Assembly (NCBI GenBank): GCA_013054445.1
Contig: JAAMPI010001259.1
Location: 1-16,923, forward strand
Source: Cudoniella acicularis
Taxonomy: Eukaryota > Ascomycota > Leotiomycetes > Helotiales > Helotiaceae
Direction of reading: 5' to 3'
DNA length: 16,923 bases
A program made the translations under genes and the position numbers. This document shows positions 1-9,706 of this stretch, one piece after another; position 1 is the stretch's first letter, and every line of letters begins with the position of its first letter. Below the pieces are notes generated by a model. The model was given only the letters and a program-made list of their open reading frames with translations, did not search any database and was not told the DNA's origin.

Positions 1-759
1 TTACTGCGCGATTCAATACGGCTCACTTCTGGCCTGGTTCTCTATAGTAACTACATCCGAATCGGAATACTTCATACTTCCTCCATACAACTTTGACCAG
101 ATTGGAATTGGCCTTCTTAGCATGCCTGCCTTTATCGGATGCATTCTAGGATTTATCTGGGGTGGTCCTCTGAGTGACTGGTCAATTTTATATTTCACCA
201 AACGGAACAATGGGATTTACGAGCCAGAAATGCGACTATATCTCGCTATTTTCCCGGCGCTTATCGGGCCTGTTGGGCTTTTCTTATACGGATATGGTAC
301 AGCAGCGGTAAGCACGTCTCTCCTAACAGCCAGTCATCACCTCTAATGCATAACCTAGGGAATGCCTTGGATTGTGCCTTGCATTGGAATAGGAATTTTC
401 GGATTCGACGTTACAGCTCTCGGAGACATCAGCTTAACTTATCTTTCAGACTCCTACCGCGAGGTAAGTTTCTTCTCAAGCCTTTTCGCGGTCCTTCTAA
501 CCACAAACAGATTCTCGGCGACGCACTGGTCGGCATAGCGTTTGTACGCAATCTCCTTGCTGCCGGGGTAATCTTCGCCCAAGACCCTTGGACTGACGCC
601 GTTGGCCTGCACGGGCTCTTCACCTGTGTCGGCTGCATATCCATTGGTCTCAATATTTTAATTATTCCCCTTACGTTCTGGGGCAAGAAGTTCCGCATAA
701 AATGCGCGAAGAGGTACAAGGACTTGGCTGAGAGACAATTTGATCCTCGAGCTATATGA
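1..759 (+). CDS. MFS transporter, C-terminal part (5' end outside window)
   Basis: This is the last 219 codons of a major facilitator superfamily transporter, an integral membrane protein that moves small solutes by facilitated diffusion or proton coupling. Exons are 2-307, 359-463 and 511-759. The introns (308-358, 51 nt; 464-510, 47 nt) begin GTAAGC and GTAAGT and end CTAG and ACAG, and both are phase 0. The joined protein has several hydrophobic helices. It carries the inter-helix motif GGPLSDW (genomic 158-178), followed by a loop with RNNGIYEPEMRL, which is typical of fungal drug/H+ antiporter-like (DHA1, Hol1-like) transporters. The segment DPWTDAVGLHGLFT precedes the last helix, and the tail is short and basic. 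The N-terminal half lies outside the window, so substrate and start cannot be judged. Family placement is firm; the subfamily is inferred from memory of the loop motif. Confidence 0.9.
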
Positions 760-1214
760 TTGTTTTTTGTTTCACAATGTTGCGGTCTACTTAGAATAGA
801 TGCGAAGAGTAAGGAAGAATTTCTAGAATATAGATATCGACTGTGAATCCTCAGTTGTGCAAGTGAGATGTAGATCCTCCTTCGAGATTAATACCGCTGA
901 GCCTCACTCAACTTATAGATTTTGGTACGAGATGGCCCTCTTGTTCTCCGCGGTCAAGTGATCTGAATCGTAAGCTTCAAAACTACCGTATATGTATTGA
1001 CCTCCTAGAAATCGTTGATTCATCATGGACTCCTGTCGGGTTAAAAAACGGCAATTCGTCTCACCTCCTGATTCCGTCCCTCCTTGTCCATGTTCAGGAA
1101 AAAGTTTTCCAATGAAACAAGAATTAATCCGGTACTCCCGGAAGCTGCAATAAGCTTCTTTGCGTTCTTTACGAAGGAACCAGCGACTTCGGACGACTCG
1201 GGTCATGGTCGTGA

Positions 1215-2060
1215 TGTTGTGTAGCACCAAGATCATCCCGCCCAATACCAACACCAACACCAACCTTTCTTCAACATCTCATCTCAGGTGAGCAATGTCT
1301 GACCACCCACCAAAAATCGCTGACGATTAAGAGCAAGTTTCGGAACCATCTACAGTCTAACAAATTCGTGGTTCGAAACATATCGAATCCAAAGCTATTG
1401 GACGGGTTGACAGGCGCCACAATTTCCACTTCCGTGCCTGACGTGCAGAGGGCTTTCCTCAATTGCCTTGAACGCGCATTCGCCTTGAAGAAAATGGTAA
1501 CACAGAATTTCGATAGCGGTTTCCGATCGCGGCTTCTTCTCGATAACGCCCAAATCAAAGACTTCAGCTTTGAAGCATTGTGAGTCTCCTCCAAACCAAT
1601 ACATTGAAGATATTTTGTTGATTTCCACAAGTTCCTCTAACAAAAGCCTCATTTCCTAATCCTCTAAGGGGCCAGACAACCCGCTATCCATCCACCACGA
1701 TCTTCCACCTTCCTTCTCGAGCTCAGAATGTTGGTGACGCTCATTGGAGGCGTTATGTTGGTGTACCCTCTTGACGATGAGTTTCCCAAACAGCCACCAA
1801 TCCGGCTTGAAAGTCCTATCTTCAAAGCAACCTACAATTCTAAATCGAATTTTCATGACAATCGCGGACTACAAAACAATCCACTTGCCCGCCTGTCCTT
1901 GGTCAATCTCCAAAGCCACAGACGTGTCCTACAACACTTCTTATGTCAGCTCTCCTCATTAAGATGATCACTAACCCTACAAGGAATATTCGGTAACGAA
2001 GAATATTCAGCATGCCACAGTCTCGTCTATTAGGCTATTGGAGAATACTGTGGGGAGGAG
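1215..2060 (+). pseudogene. Decayed gene with a ubiquitin-conjugating (E2/UBC)-like fold
   Basis: The best part is 1728-2060. Frame 3 reads MLVTLIGG, VMLVY, then DEFPKQPPIRLESPIF (1728-1830), which fits the E2 beta-sheet and the 'YPxxPPxvxFxTpiFHPN' signature. After about 1840 the match moves to frame 1: NRIFMTIADY, CPWSISKA, then SPH-stop-DDH-stop-P, KEYSVTKN and ATVSS. These fit E2 'GxICLxIL', 'WSPaxxIskvL', 'NPDDPL.P' and the C-terminal helix. TAA stops at 1960-1962 and 1972-1974, the frame change, and a missing stretch between the two GG positions mean it cannot be translated whole. Upstream, frame 3 is open from 1215 to 1581 with coding-like composition. It meets a GTGAGT donor at 1579, with possible acceptors near 1669. 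No HPN tripeptide or catalytic cysteine is clearly preserved. The match is by eye and could be overread; the upstream part (1215-1580) is unrecognised and only inferred to belong to the same gene. Confidence 0.42.
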
Positions 2061-3095
2061 GACTAGGTAAGTGCAACAACGCCTTTTTACTTTTCTCTTA
2101 TCGTCCTTGTCCCCGCATTCTGCAACGAAGCTATGCACGTAACTCCCTACTCAGACATCACCTGGATTTTTCACACTTCACTTTCTTGAAGTTTAGATAT
2201 CCCCTCTTACAAAGCATCACATTACGCGTCTGTGCTTCGCTATAACCTCTCATATTGACTATACGACCTTTTACAGAGCAGGGCATACGAGTATCGTATC
2301 GCTTTACAGTTGGACTTTGCCATCGGCACACCACTTTCACTCCTCCCACCGAATGCAAACTCAAAGCCGTGGGAAATAGCTCTACACACTTCTATGAGAC
2401 GGAAACCATAACAAGATAGTCAAAAGGCGCCAAAGTATTTATATCTATCTTTTATCACGAAAGCATACAGTTATGAAGGCAGACAGCTAATATTTTCCAA
2501 AACTCGTTTAGTCAAAATCCTGCCACCCAATCATTCAAAAGCTTTGATTCTCCGCAATCACGAAGAAACCATCAACTTATTAGCTATAAGCGAAGGTTGT
2601 CTGTCACTCCTGGATCTCGTAAAGGCTTCATTCGCCTCCCAGCTTGCGCCTCTTTTCTACAGACGACTGCACACCATAGTGTAACGGCGTCAACCAACCA
2701 CTTCTACCAACGCAAATTAATTCGATTTTAACCGACCGAGAAATATTTATTTTGAGCGACAGGTACCGGATTTGATATACGTAGGTTAGGGGATTTACTT
2801 GAAGGGTTTAGCGATCGCCTTTTGAGCTGTGCAACTTGTCACCCGAAATTTATCATAAAGCTACCAGAGGGAGCCAGACAAAGTTCGGAATTTTGCATAG
2901 TAAGTGCACTATATCTGCTTTCAACTGCTCTCTTCTTGAATGGATTATTTCATGAGGCCCTCACCTCTATTATGTAGTCAGCCATTGACCTACTAGTAGT
3001 CAAATCATCTCATCTACGGTTACGAATTTCCCCCTCAAGTTTTGTCTCTTCATTCTTCATCCTTCACTTCACATCCAATCAAGCAATCAATCACA
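2061..3095. other. Intergenic stretch, no gene seen
   Basis: All frames are short, begin at non-ATG codons or have no recognisable product. The last 60 bases before 3096 are pyrimidine-rich (runs such as CTTCATCCTTCACTTCACATCC without purine blocks), as is common in fungal leaders, so the promoter and 5' UTR of the sulfurase-like gene probably lie in the right-hand part. I see no clear TATA box, repeat or RNA gene. Confidence 0.5.
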
Positions 3096-5114
3096 ATGGC
3101 ATACAACGAAGAAGTCGAACTTTTTCGAGACACGGAATACCCGATGCTGCAAGGTAAAAGAATGCCCCTCACATCTACCAAGTTTTCACTGCAACCCCAC
3201 CCCAATATGGAAGGTACTAACTGTACCTGTCCAGACACCATCTACCTCGACCACAGCGGCAGCACCATCTACGCCACCTCGCTAATCACCCAATTCTCCC
3301 AAAAACTAATCTCAAACCTGTACGGAAACCCGCATTCAGCATCAAACCCAGCACGCCTATCAGGTCACGAAGTAGATCGAATCAGGAACGAAACACTTCA
3401 ATTTTTCAACGCAGATCCAGAACATTTCGATTTGATATTCACGGCGAATGCTACGGCTGCTATAAAGCTAGTTGCAGAGAGTTTCCGAGATCTAGCACTG
3501 ACGAGCTCGCCGGAGAAGGCGTTTTGGTATGGATACCATAAGGATGCACATACGAGCCTCGTTGGCGTGAGAGAATTAACAACAGTGCACCGTTGTTTCA
3601 CGAGCGACGAGGAGGTAGAGCAATGGCTCGACGACGGGCCAAGTTCTCTTCTTTCTCAGGATGATAAACGTAACTTGCCAGGCCTATTCGCCTACGCAGC
3701 CCAAAGCAACATGACAGGACGTCGCCTTCCGCTTTCTTGGACGGGAAGACTGAGGAAATCTAGCAAGCCGGCTCATCAGAATACGTACTCGCTTCTTGAT
3801 GCCGCTGCGCTGGCGGCGAATTCTCCATTGGATTTTAGTGATGCCGATGCTGCGCCTGATTTTACTGCTGTTTCTTTCTATAAGATTTTTGGCTTTCCGG
3901 ATTTAGGTGCTTTGATTGTGCGCAGGGAGTCGGGTCATATTTTGTCTTGGAGGAGATATTTTGGTGGGGGTACTGTTAATATGGTAATGCCTAAACTTTC
4001 ATTAATATATGATTCTCACAGTTCTCTGTTTTTTATATATATTAGGAAAAAAAACCCCTTTCTAATTCTCTCCCTACAGATAACAGTCTTCCACGAAGCA
4101 ACCGTCCAAAGAAAAGACAACACTTTACACGACGCCCTCGAAGACGGCACCTTACCATTCCACAACATAATCGCCCTAGGCTGCGCCATGCAAGTGCACA
4201 AACAGCTCTACGGCTCCATGCAAAAAATCTCCAAACACACCTCATTTCTCGCAAACCGAATGTACACTGGTATATCCGAGCTTCGGCACTTCAACGGTCG
4301 GCAAGTTTGCATTGTTTATAACGATGCTAACGCCGGAGAAAAACAATATTCTTACAGCAATGCAACAACCCAGGGTGCAACGGTTGCTTTCAATGTTGTG
4401 AAAGCGGATGGTACTTATGTTGGTCATTCGGTTGTTGAGAGTCTTGCTAATGAAAAGGGTATCTATTTGAGATCTGGTGGTCTTTGTAATGCGGGAGGTA
4501 TAGCAAGCTACCTTGAAATAAAGCCCTGGCAGTTCAAGCGGATGTGGTCATCGGGATATCGATGCGGTGCGGAGAATTCTTTGGAAATTATCAATGGCAA
4601 GCCGACTGGTGTTGTCAGGGCAAGCTTAGGTGCCATGTCGATACTCAGAGATGTTGATGCTTTCATCGATTTCTTGCGGCAGACTTTCGTGGAAGTCTCA
4701 ATGATAGATGGGTGTTCTGAGAGCGCAACCTGCCAAAGTAAAGACAGTGCGGTTTCTTTTGGAGAACATGGCACCGTAGTGGAATGGGACCGAACATTGC
4801 CAAATACAACAAAACGTGTTGTCAGCCCGATTTCTCAAAAACCTGCGATCAAACTCCGTCCTTCGAAGTCCTTCAACAATGGTCGGAACGAGAGAGATAC
4901 AGAAAACTCGGATATTCGGCATCGAAATGCTGCCCACACCAATATCGCCTGGACAGAGGTCGGACTTCCACTTGAGCCGATGCATGAGAAGTCGTTTGCC
5001 GAAGCAGCAAAAGGGGCTAGACTTCGACATCGCAAGTCTGGGGTCTCGTTGAGGTTTTGGAAGCCGCGGAACTTGGAAATGGCCTTGCCTCAACGAGGTA
5101 GAGTTTTGACTTGA
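3096..5114 (+). CDS. Molybdenum cofactor sulfurase-like protein (class V aminotransferase fold), no MOSC domain
   Basis: Predicted exons 3096-3153, 3235-3983 and 4080-5114 give 613 residues. The start is ATG 3096 in a CACAATGG context. Intron 1 (3154-3234, phase 1) has a perfect TACTAAC branch site at 3215-3221; intron 2 (3984-4079) is phase 0. The fold is that of PLP-dependent NifS/ABA3/HxB sulfurases, which take sulfur from cysteine and sulfurate the molybdenum cofactor of xanthine dehydrogenase and aldehyde oxidase. Visible motifs are YLDHSG (about residue 23), NPHSASNPA, FTANATAAIK, DFTAVSFYKIFGFPDLGAL with the Schiff-base lysine at about K236, RYFGGGTV, and RSGGLCNAGGIASYL with the persulfide cysteine at about C405. 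VRASLGAMS follows. After about residue 474, in place of the expected MOSC domain, there is a polar, basic, low-order tail of about 140 residues. Full-length HxB/ABA3 proteins exceed 800 residues. Sulfurase-fold identity is strong; the true substrate is uncertain without MOSC. Confidence 0.9.
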   Translation: MAYNEEVELFRDTEYPMLQGKRMPLTSTKFSLQPHPNMEGTNCTCPDTIYLDHSGSTIYATSLITQFSQKLISNLYGNPHSASNPARLSGHEVDRIRNETLQFFNADPEHFDLIFTANATAAIKLVAESFRDLALTSSPEKAFWYGYHKDAHTSLVGVRELTTVHRCFTSDEEVEQWLDDGPSSLLSQDDKRNLPGLFAYAAQSNMTGRRLPLSWTGRLRKSSKPAHQNTYSLLDAAALAANSPLDFSDADAAPDFTAVSFYKIFGFPDLGALIVRRESGHILSWRRYFGGGTVNMVMPKLSLIYDSHSSLFFIYIRKKNPFLILSLQITVFHEATVQRKDNTLHDALEDGTLPFHNIIALGCAMQVHKQLYGSMQKISKHTSFLANRMYTGISELRHFNGRQVCIVYNDANAGEKQYSYSNATTQGATVAFNVVKADGTYVGHSVVESLANEKGIYLRSGGLCNAGGIASYLEIKPWQFKRMWSSGYRCGAENSLEIINGKPTGVVRASLGAMSILRDVDAFIDFLRQTFVEVSMIDGCSESATCQSKDSAVSFGEHGTVVEWDRTLPNTTKRVVSPISQKPAIKLRPSKSFNNGRNERDTENSDIRHRNAAHTNIAWTEVGLPLEPMHEKSFAEAAKGARLRHRKSGVSLRFWKPRNLEMALPQRGRVLT

Positions 5115-6120
5115 GTTGGTTACACTTGTATTATATGCATACTGTCAACTATACTGGATATTTGTTGGCGGCTATCTTCTCAGGTTTGGAAGTTCATTAC
5201 CCGGAGGGCGTTGATAGGGGTTTAATGGTATGGCGCGTGATATGGATGGACAAAACCGTCCAAATACAGAAAATCCCAGAATTTCACGATAAAATCCTGC
5301 AGCTTCCATTGCCTTTGTAAATATTCTGTAAGGCAAATATATGGCTATAGATGGATAGGTTTTTGACCGTTCCATTTTTCAACAGGCAAATTTATCGAAG
5401 AGCTCCTTATTCAGAAGTTGACTTTTGCTAACATTGGAGCTTGCAGGCGCCCTCTCTGGCAGTGCTGGGGGTTGAATTCCTAATTCTAGACGGTTTTGTT
5501 TCTAACATGTTTACTTGCTTGGGCGGAGGCTTTTTGCAGTTGATTTTGTGGCGATTGGTTTAGAAAGCTGGTGATCTCAGAAAATTTGATTTTTGCGGGA
5601 TTTTGTTATAATGTCACGAGAAAGGAAAGAGTCACACTGGTGACCGAAATTTCTTTCCAAGAACATGGGAAAAAAGCGTTTTCGTGATACAAAGTCAAAG
5701 GGCAACACCAAAAGCAAGACCGTAAAATCAGGCATGAAAGACCAGTATTGCGGGAATCAAAAGCAACATATAGCACTTGCTTAACAAGGAGATGCCAGAT
5801 CACAGACTCGTATCCCTCCCACCTTGTAGCCGGTCACCCCATTACCAAATCATAAACAAACGCAGAAGGGGTATCGATCTCGATCTTCATAATTGACATT
5901 CCACTACCACTCTCCCAATATATATTTATGTAAAGCATGCATCTCAGCAGCAAATCAAAAACCACGAAATTCCTCGATGAAGAAAATCGATCTCAGAACA
6001 CCCAAACGCCGTCCCACCAGCCTTACTGTACTCTCTCTCTTTCCTCCTTTCTATCGTACGTATCTTGGTATTTCTTTCCCTGAACCTTATCCCCTATGTA
6101 CGACTCGCTTCGCTCGTTCG
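5115..6120. other. Intergenic region between convergent genes
   Basis: This holds the presumed 3' UTRs of the sulfurase-like gene (+) and the V-ATPase subunit f gene (-). Open frames are short and carry no recognisable domain. I looked for a MOSC-like continuation of the upstream gene in 5115-5400 and did not see one. The sequence is T-rich at 5460-5600. No repeat or RNA gene is evident. Confidence 0.5.
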
Positions 6121-6558
6121 TTATGATAGCGATATGGCGCCTCGTTGATTGTCGCGGTAGTGGAGGAATGCTTGGAAACTGCAGCCGACGAGGAATAACT
6201 TTTTGCGTGGAAGGTTAGAAGATGAGATAAGAGATGGGAAGAGCTCCTCGATAAATAATGGAAAGAATAGCGGGAAACATACAGCGTATACGATGACTGC
6301 GGAGAAAACGGTGCCCGCGACTGCTGCCCCGTCTACTGGATCCTCGGTTGAGCCCATCATGCTGTGGTGGTTCGATTTGAAGAGAGCGCCGATGACGGAA
6401 AGGATTACGATGGCGAAGACAGAGATGACGATGCTGTTTTCATTCAGCACACGTTAGTCCTCATCCTTTCATATCTCATAGTTCTCGTATGGGTATGGGC
6501 GTTGGGAAGAGCTTGCGTACCAAGACCAGGCTTGCATCACGCCGACGACGGGCTTCAT
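6121..6558 (-). CDS. V-ATPase Vo subunit f (RNASEK / yeast YPR170W-B family), small membrane protein
   Basis: Three exons on the minus strand, 6558-6521 (38 nt), 6433-6283 (151 nt) and 6198-6121 (78 nt), join to 267 nt, i.e. 88 residues plus stop. Introns 6520-6434 (87 nt, GTACGC...ACAG) and 6282-6199 (84 nt, GTATGT...AAAG) are standard. The protein starts MKPVVGVMQAWSC. It has a first membrane helix (about residues 13-32, IVISVFAIVILSVIGALF), the loop FKSNHHSMMGSTEDPVDG, a second helix (about 49-72) and a short polar end, RDNQRGAISLS. This layout matches yeast YPR170W-B (MRPVV...CC, VILSVI, NTNHESFVGSINDPEDG), recalled from knowledge and identified in cryo-EM work as subunit f of the proton-translocating Vo ring. 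It should act in vacuolar and endosomal membranes as a structural part of Vo. The tiny first coding exon is chosen because it alone supplies the conserved MxPVV start in phase. Confidence 0.88.
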
Positions 6559-6673
6559 CTTGATAGCTGTTGGGGAGGAGCTGGAGAGAATAGAGATGCG
6601 GCGATTGCCTCGTGTATTTCTTGATGGGTAGATGGAGGTGTGGTGAGGTTGGTTGATGAGGCTCTTTCGAGAG

Positions 6674-6697
6674 TTGCTTGCTTGCTTGCCTGCCTGC
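6674..6697. repeat. Tetranucleotide microsatellite (TTGC)4(CTGC)2
   Basis: Four TTGC units are followed by two CTGC units, just upstream of the subunit f start on the minus strand. This is a simple repeat with no evident function, possibly a length-variable site within the promoter. Confidence 0.9.
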
Positions 6698-9027
6698 GAA
6701 TCATGAGAGCTGGATGATAACGGGACGTTTGGCGGGAGGACGCTAGTAGCCTTGGCGCTTTAGCCGCTTACGGAGGGAGGGCTAGGCATTCAAATTTCAC
6801 TTTGATCCCTAAACCTTGATCGTGACATTTTTCTGGATTTTTGGTCTTTGCTGCTTCATTATGATGTTCTGGTATCGTGACGCGACTGGTGACTGGACTG
6901 CATTTTAATGTGCTAGGTTGGAAGGCGTCACCATTTCTTGATACAGCACACCAGATCTTCCCAACCTGAATCGCTCAGTTTGACAGGCCTCATCCCCCCT
7001 CCTCCCGTTAACTTCTCTTTTATTTCGTCTAGGTCCCCGGGAATCGACTTTCCCATGTATCGCAAGTGTCAAACTTCGAAATCCAGTGAAAGATCACTAG
7101 GATTCTTCATCGCGTTATTTTACTTGCAAGTGCGGGGGTTCGTGGATTCTTTTCGACCTGAGAAGATGGGATACTCACGACCATCTCTTTCAAAGCGTCC
7201 AGCTTGCAGGAATTGTACCAAAATACAATTTTTGGTTTGGGTACTCCTACTTCAATTCAACTTTCCGAGTTGGATGCATATCTGTGACGCCAACAGAACG
7301 CCGACAGAGTTGGGTTATTCATTGGTTCTCGGGAAAAGAAGAGAGATGATTTTGGAGAAATTTGAGTGTGAGTGGACGACTGACCAGTTTTAGTACACTA
7401 AATTGGTTCAGTGGTTGAACTCTTTGGCCTCCTTTGAGAAGGTGCTGATTCCTGTGTCCAGTCGCCTAAACGAACATTGGTACTGTTTCATCAACTGCGG
7501 GAAACCCACACAACACAATCCGAGAAGTGAGAGAGAGACGTAACTGTCTATTGTGTAAATATGGCCGTCCGATGTTCTTAAAACTTGCATGTCTTTCTTT
7601 ACATCAGACCGCTGGTAGAGGACATGTACCGGGTCACGGACAATGGATATCTGAGATATTTGAGCGTTGAAGTTCAAAGCTGTGGATGAAGAGAGCAGTG
7701 TTGAGAAGAGATTTGTATTCTTGACGTGCCATTGGCATTTCCTTTTTTGAACTCATCAATTCTTTCCGACAACTCTTAGGTTAAGGGTTGCTCTATATTC
7801 TTTCCTCCGGTTAGAGAGAGGTTAATTTACCAAGATCCATTCTCCTCCGTATTGATAGTCTTCCAAAATTCCAGGGGATATATGCTTACTAACGCGACAA
7901 TTGAATCTGAGTGAGACGTAATCCTACTGTCAGATCTTTCGCCTCGGGACTTTATGCGACCCGGAAGTCGTCACGACGTTCCAGCCTTTGGCCGTCTTTC
8001 AGGGCTGTGACAACAACCGTATTTCAAGATTGGGATATTTCAATACAAAGCATGATATTAGCAGTCCCAACTCCTGCTGCAAGCTTGGCTCGACTGCAAA
8101 CAGCGACGATCTTCTTTTCCCGCTCTATCGGATAGATCAAGCTTCTCTGTCATCATGCAAAAACATCAGCAAGGCTTGTTTGCATTGACGCACTCCACGG
8201 AACAAAAAGCTTGGCTTTTTCGAACGTGGCCAAAGCTCTTCCTTGCCAAAGAATGTCCGTTTCGTTTTCGTTCATATGGTGTGATTTGGTTGAAACACGG
8301 AGTTCGGCTTACCACCACCTTTGTAACGGGGTCCTTCCTTAACACGAGGTGACAGAGAACTGGGTTCCGGAAGTCTTCTTTGCCGCGATTGAAAACCTGA
8401 CTCAATTATTATTTCAGGATATGTCATTTGGAAGTTGCGGGCGGCATTGTACAGTTCGGCTCTGCTGGCATTGGTAAGCTATTTATATAACGGCCCTAAA
8501 TAGGAACAAAAATTGTCTATTCCCAGCAGGTTGTAAGCGAAATGCTTTGTCTAACGTTAACAAACAAACAATTGCATCTCAAGCTTAAGAACGGGTCCTT
8601 GCCGAGAGGCACAACATTTTACTGGACAGGCATCGAAACGCGCGGTCGAGTTAGGAAGACTGCAGCTGTAATAGGTTGCGGTGGCGCGGCCTCCTGTCGA
8701 GAAAGGGCGGATGCAAATCAGTGGTGATCAGTGCACCCAATCTGCGACAAGCATCCCCAGATCCCAATGGTAATCCCGAAGCGCGCTTGGATCAGGGCTC
8801 CGGCCTTCAGGGGTTCTCTAACCGAGAGCCTTGTATTCTCTGCCGGGAGAATTCCCATGTCGCCCAGACCTAAACCGTAGACTTGCAGTTCGCATTGCCG
8901 ATGCCAGCATTCGCACGGCCAAAACCCACCCGGATTATCTGCTTTTCCTGTCAAGCAACTCCAAATATGCGACGCTCGATATCTGGGTGGACCCATAAGG
9001 ACTTGTAAGGCGCATCTACAGGCGCGT

Positions 9028-9063
9028 TTCTGGCGGCAAGATTCTTAACTCTTGCCGCCAGAA
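9028..9063. repeat. Perfect 13-bp inverted repeat with 10-nt loop
   Basis: TTCTGGCGGCAAG at 9028-9040 is exactly complementary to CTTGCCGCCAGAA at 9051-9063, separated by ATTCTTAACT. As DNA it could extrude a cruciform, and as RNA it would form a stable GC-rich hairpin. No gene is placed on either side closely enough to give it a role, and I see no flanking target-site duplication. Confidence 0.9.
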
Positions 9064-9386
9064 GACGGAGGTCTGGCCTTGCGAGAGGCCTTCGAATGCA
9101 CATCATGAAACGCCAAACAGAGAGATAAGATCGATACGCCATAGGCTACCCGTGCGGTGCAGTTGTCGAAACAATTGAAGGCTACACGAGCTACCCTGGA
9201 CCGGCGCTGACATCGATTCCGGAGTCTGGTCCTGGCTGCGAGGATCAATTTCTACGTCTGTGGGTGTGTAGACAAATGCATCTGACCGTTCGGAACACGG
9301 CTGTCCCTGCTCTGGTTCTGGGTAAGGCGCTGCTGTATGTGCAGGGTCTCCTGCAATTCTTGAGGTTTGTGTGGCCAACAGGCCTC

Positions 9387-9393
9387 TATATAT
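9387..9393 (+). promoter_or_regulatory. Probable TATA box of the Cu-only SOD gene
   Basis: TATATAT within CCTCTATATATGACATCG lies about 390 bases before the SOD start codon. Initiation about 30 bases downstream would give a leader that contains the 58-nt UTR intron at 9618-9675. The assignment rests on motif and position only. Confidence 0.4.
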
Positions 9394-9617
9394 GACATCG
9401 TGGGTGCAGCATCTCAAGTGTGCAGTTATTTATCCATAGTTCTCCTCATTTCTTTTGGTCACCTCCCAAACCCAGCCATACGTTAGCACTGCGACCAACC
9501 CCGCCTTCAACACTCGTTTGTTAGAATACATAATTTCCAGAAACCTCTGGTCGCCCTTTCTTCAGCCTGCTCCGTCCTGGTCGATTGGTCCTTCCTTCCG
9601 TACATCATTCACTTTCC

Positions 9618-9675
9618 GTAAGTCGCTCTTTCCTTCCTTCCTCCTGGCGTCACAACATAAAAACTGACCTTCCAG
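9618..9675 (+). other. Probable 5'-UTR intron of the Cu-only SOD gene
   Basis: GTAAGT donor at 9618, CTGAC branch site at 9664-9668 and TTCCAG acceptor ending at 9675 make a 58-nt intron of the same size class as the coding introns. It lies 105 bases before the ATG at 9781, in sequence with no open frame joined to the gene. It is inferred from splice signals alone. Confidence 0.55.
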
Positions 9676-9706
9676 TGCTCAGCAACCTCATCCTCTACAA
9701 CAACAA

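Larger units (their letters stand above)
6559..9386. other. Long intergenic stretch (about 2.8 kb) without a supported gene
   Basis: The left end should contain the promoter of the minus-strand subunit f gene. Frames at 6938-7393, 7408-7677 and 7911-8405 lack ATG-led conserved sequence, recognisable motifs or spliceable partners. Composition rises in GC between about 8620 and 9380. A few fragments in that part have coding-like codons but stops on either side, such as a plus-strand piece near 8880-8990 reading LAVRIADASIRTAKT. It may be gene debris, but I cannot identify it. A perfect hairpin (9028-9063) and a TTGC microsatellite (6674-6697) are listed separately. Confidence 0.45.

Noticed and set aside
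5115..5400. Possible extra exon restoring a MOSC domain to the sulfurase-like gene
   Set aside because: No MOSC-like motif appears in any frame, and the upstream frame ends in a normal stop with no strong donor that would skip it.
7166..7230. RPACRNCTKIQ, faintly like a Zn2Cys6 cluster
   Set aside because: Only two cysteines in the expected spacing, and the rest of the six-cysteine pattern is absent.
6938..7393. 151-codon plus-strand open frame
   Set aside because: It begins at TTG, has no recognisable motif or splice signals, and its composition looks non-coding.
9103..9417. 104-codon minus-strand frame just left of the TATA box
   Set aside because: It starts at TTG with no upstream ATG in frame and shows no recognisable product.
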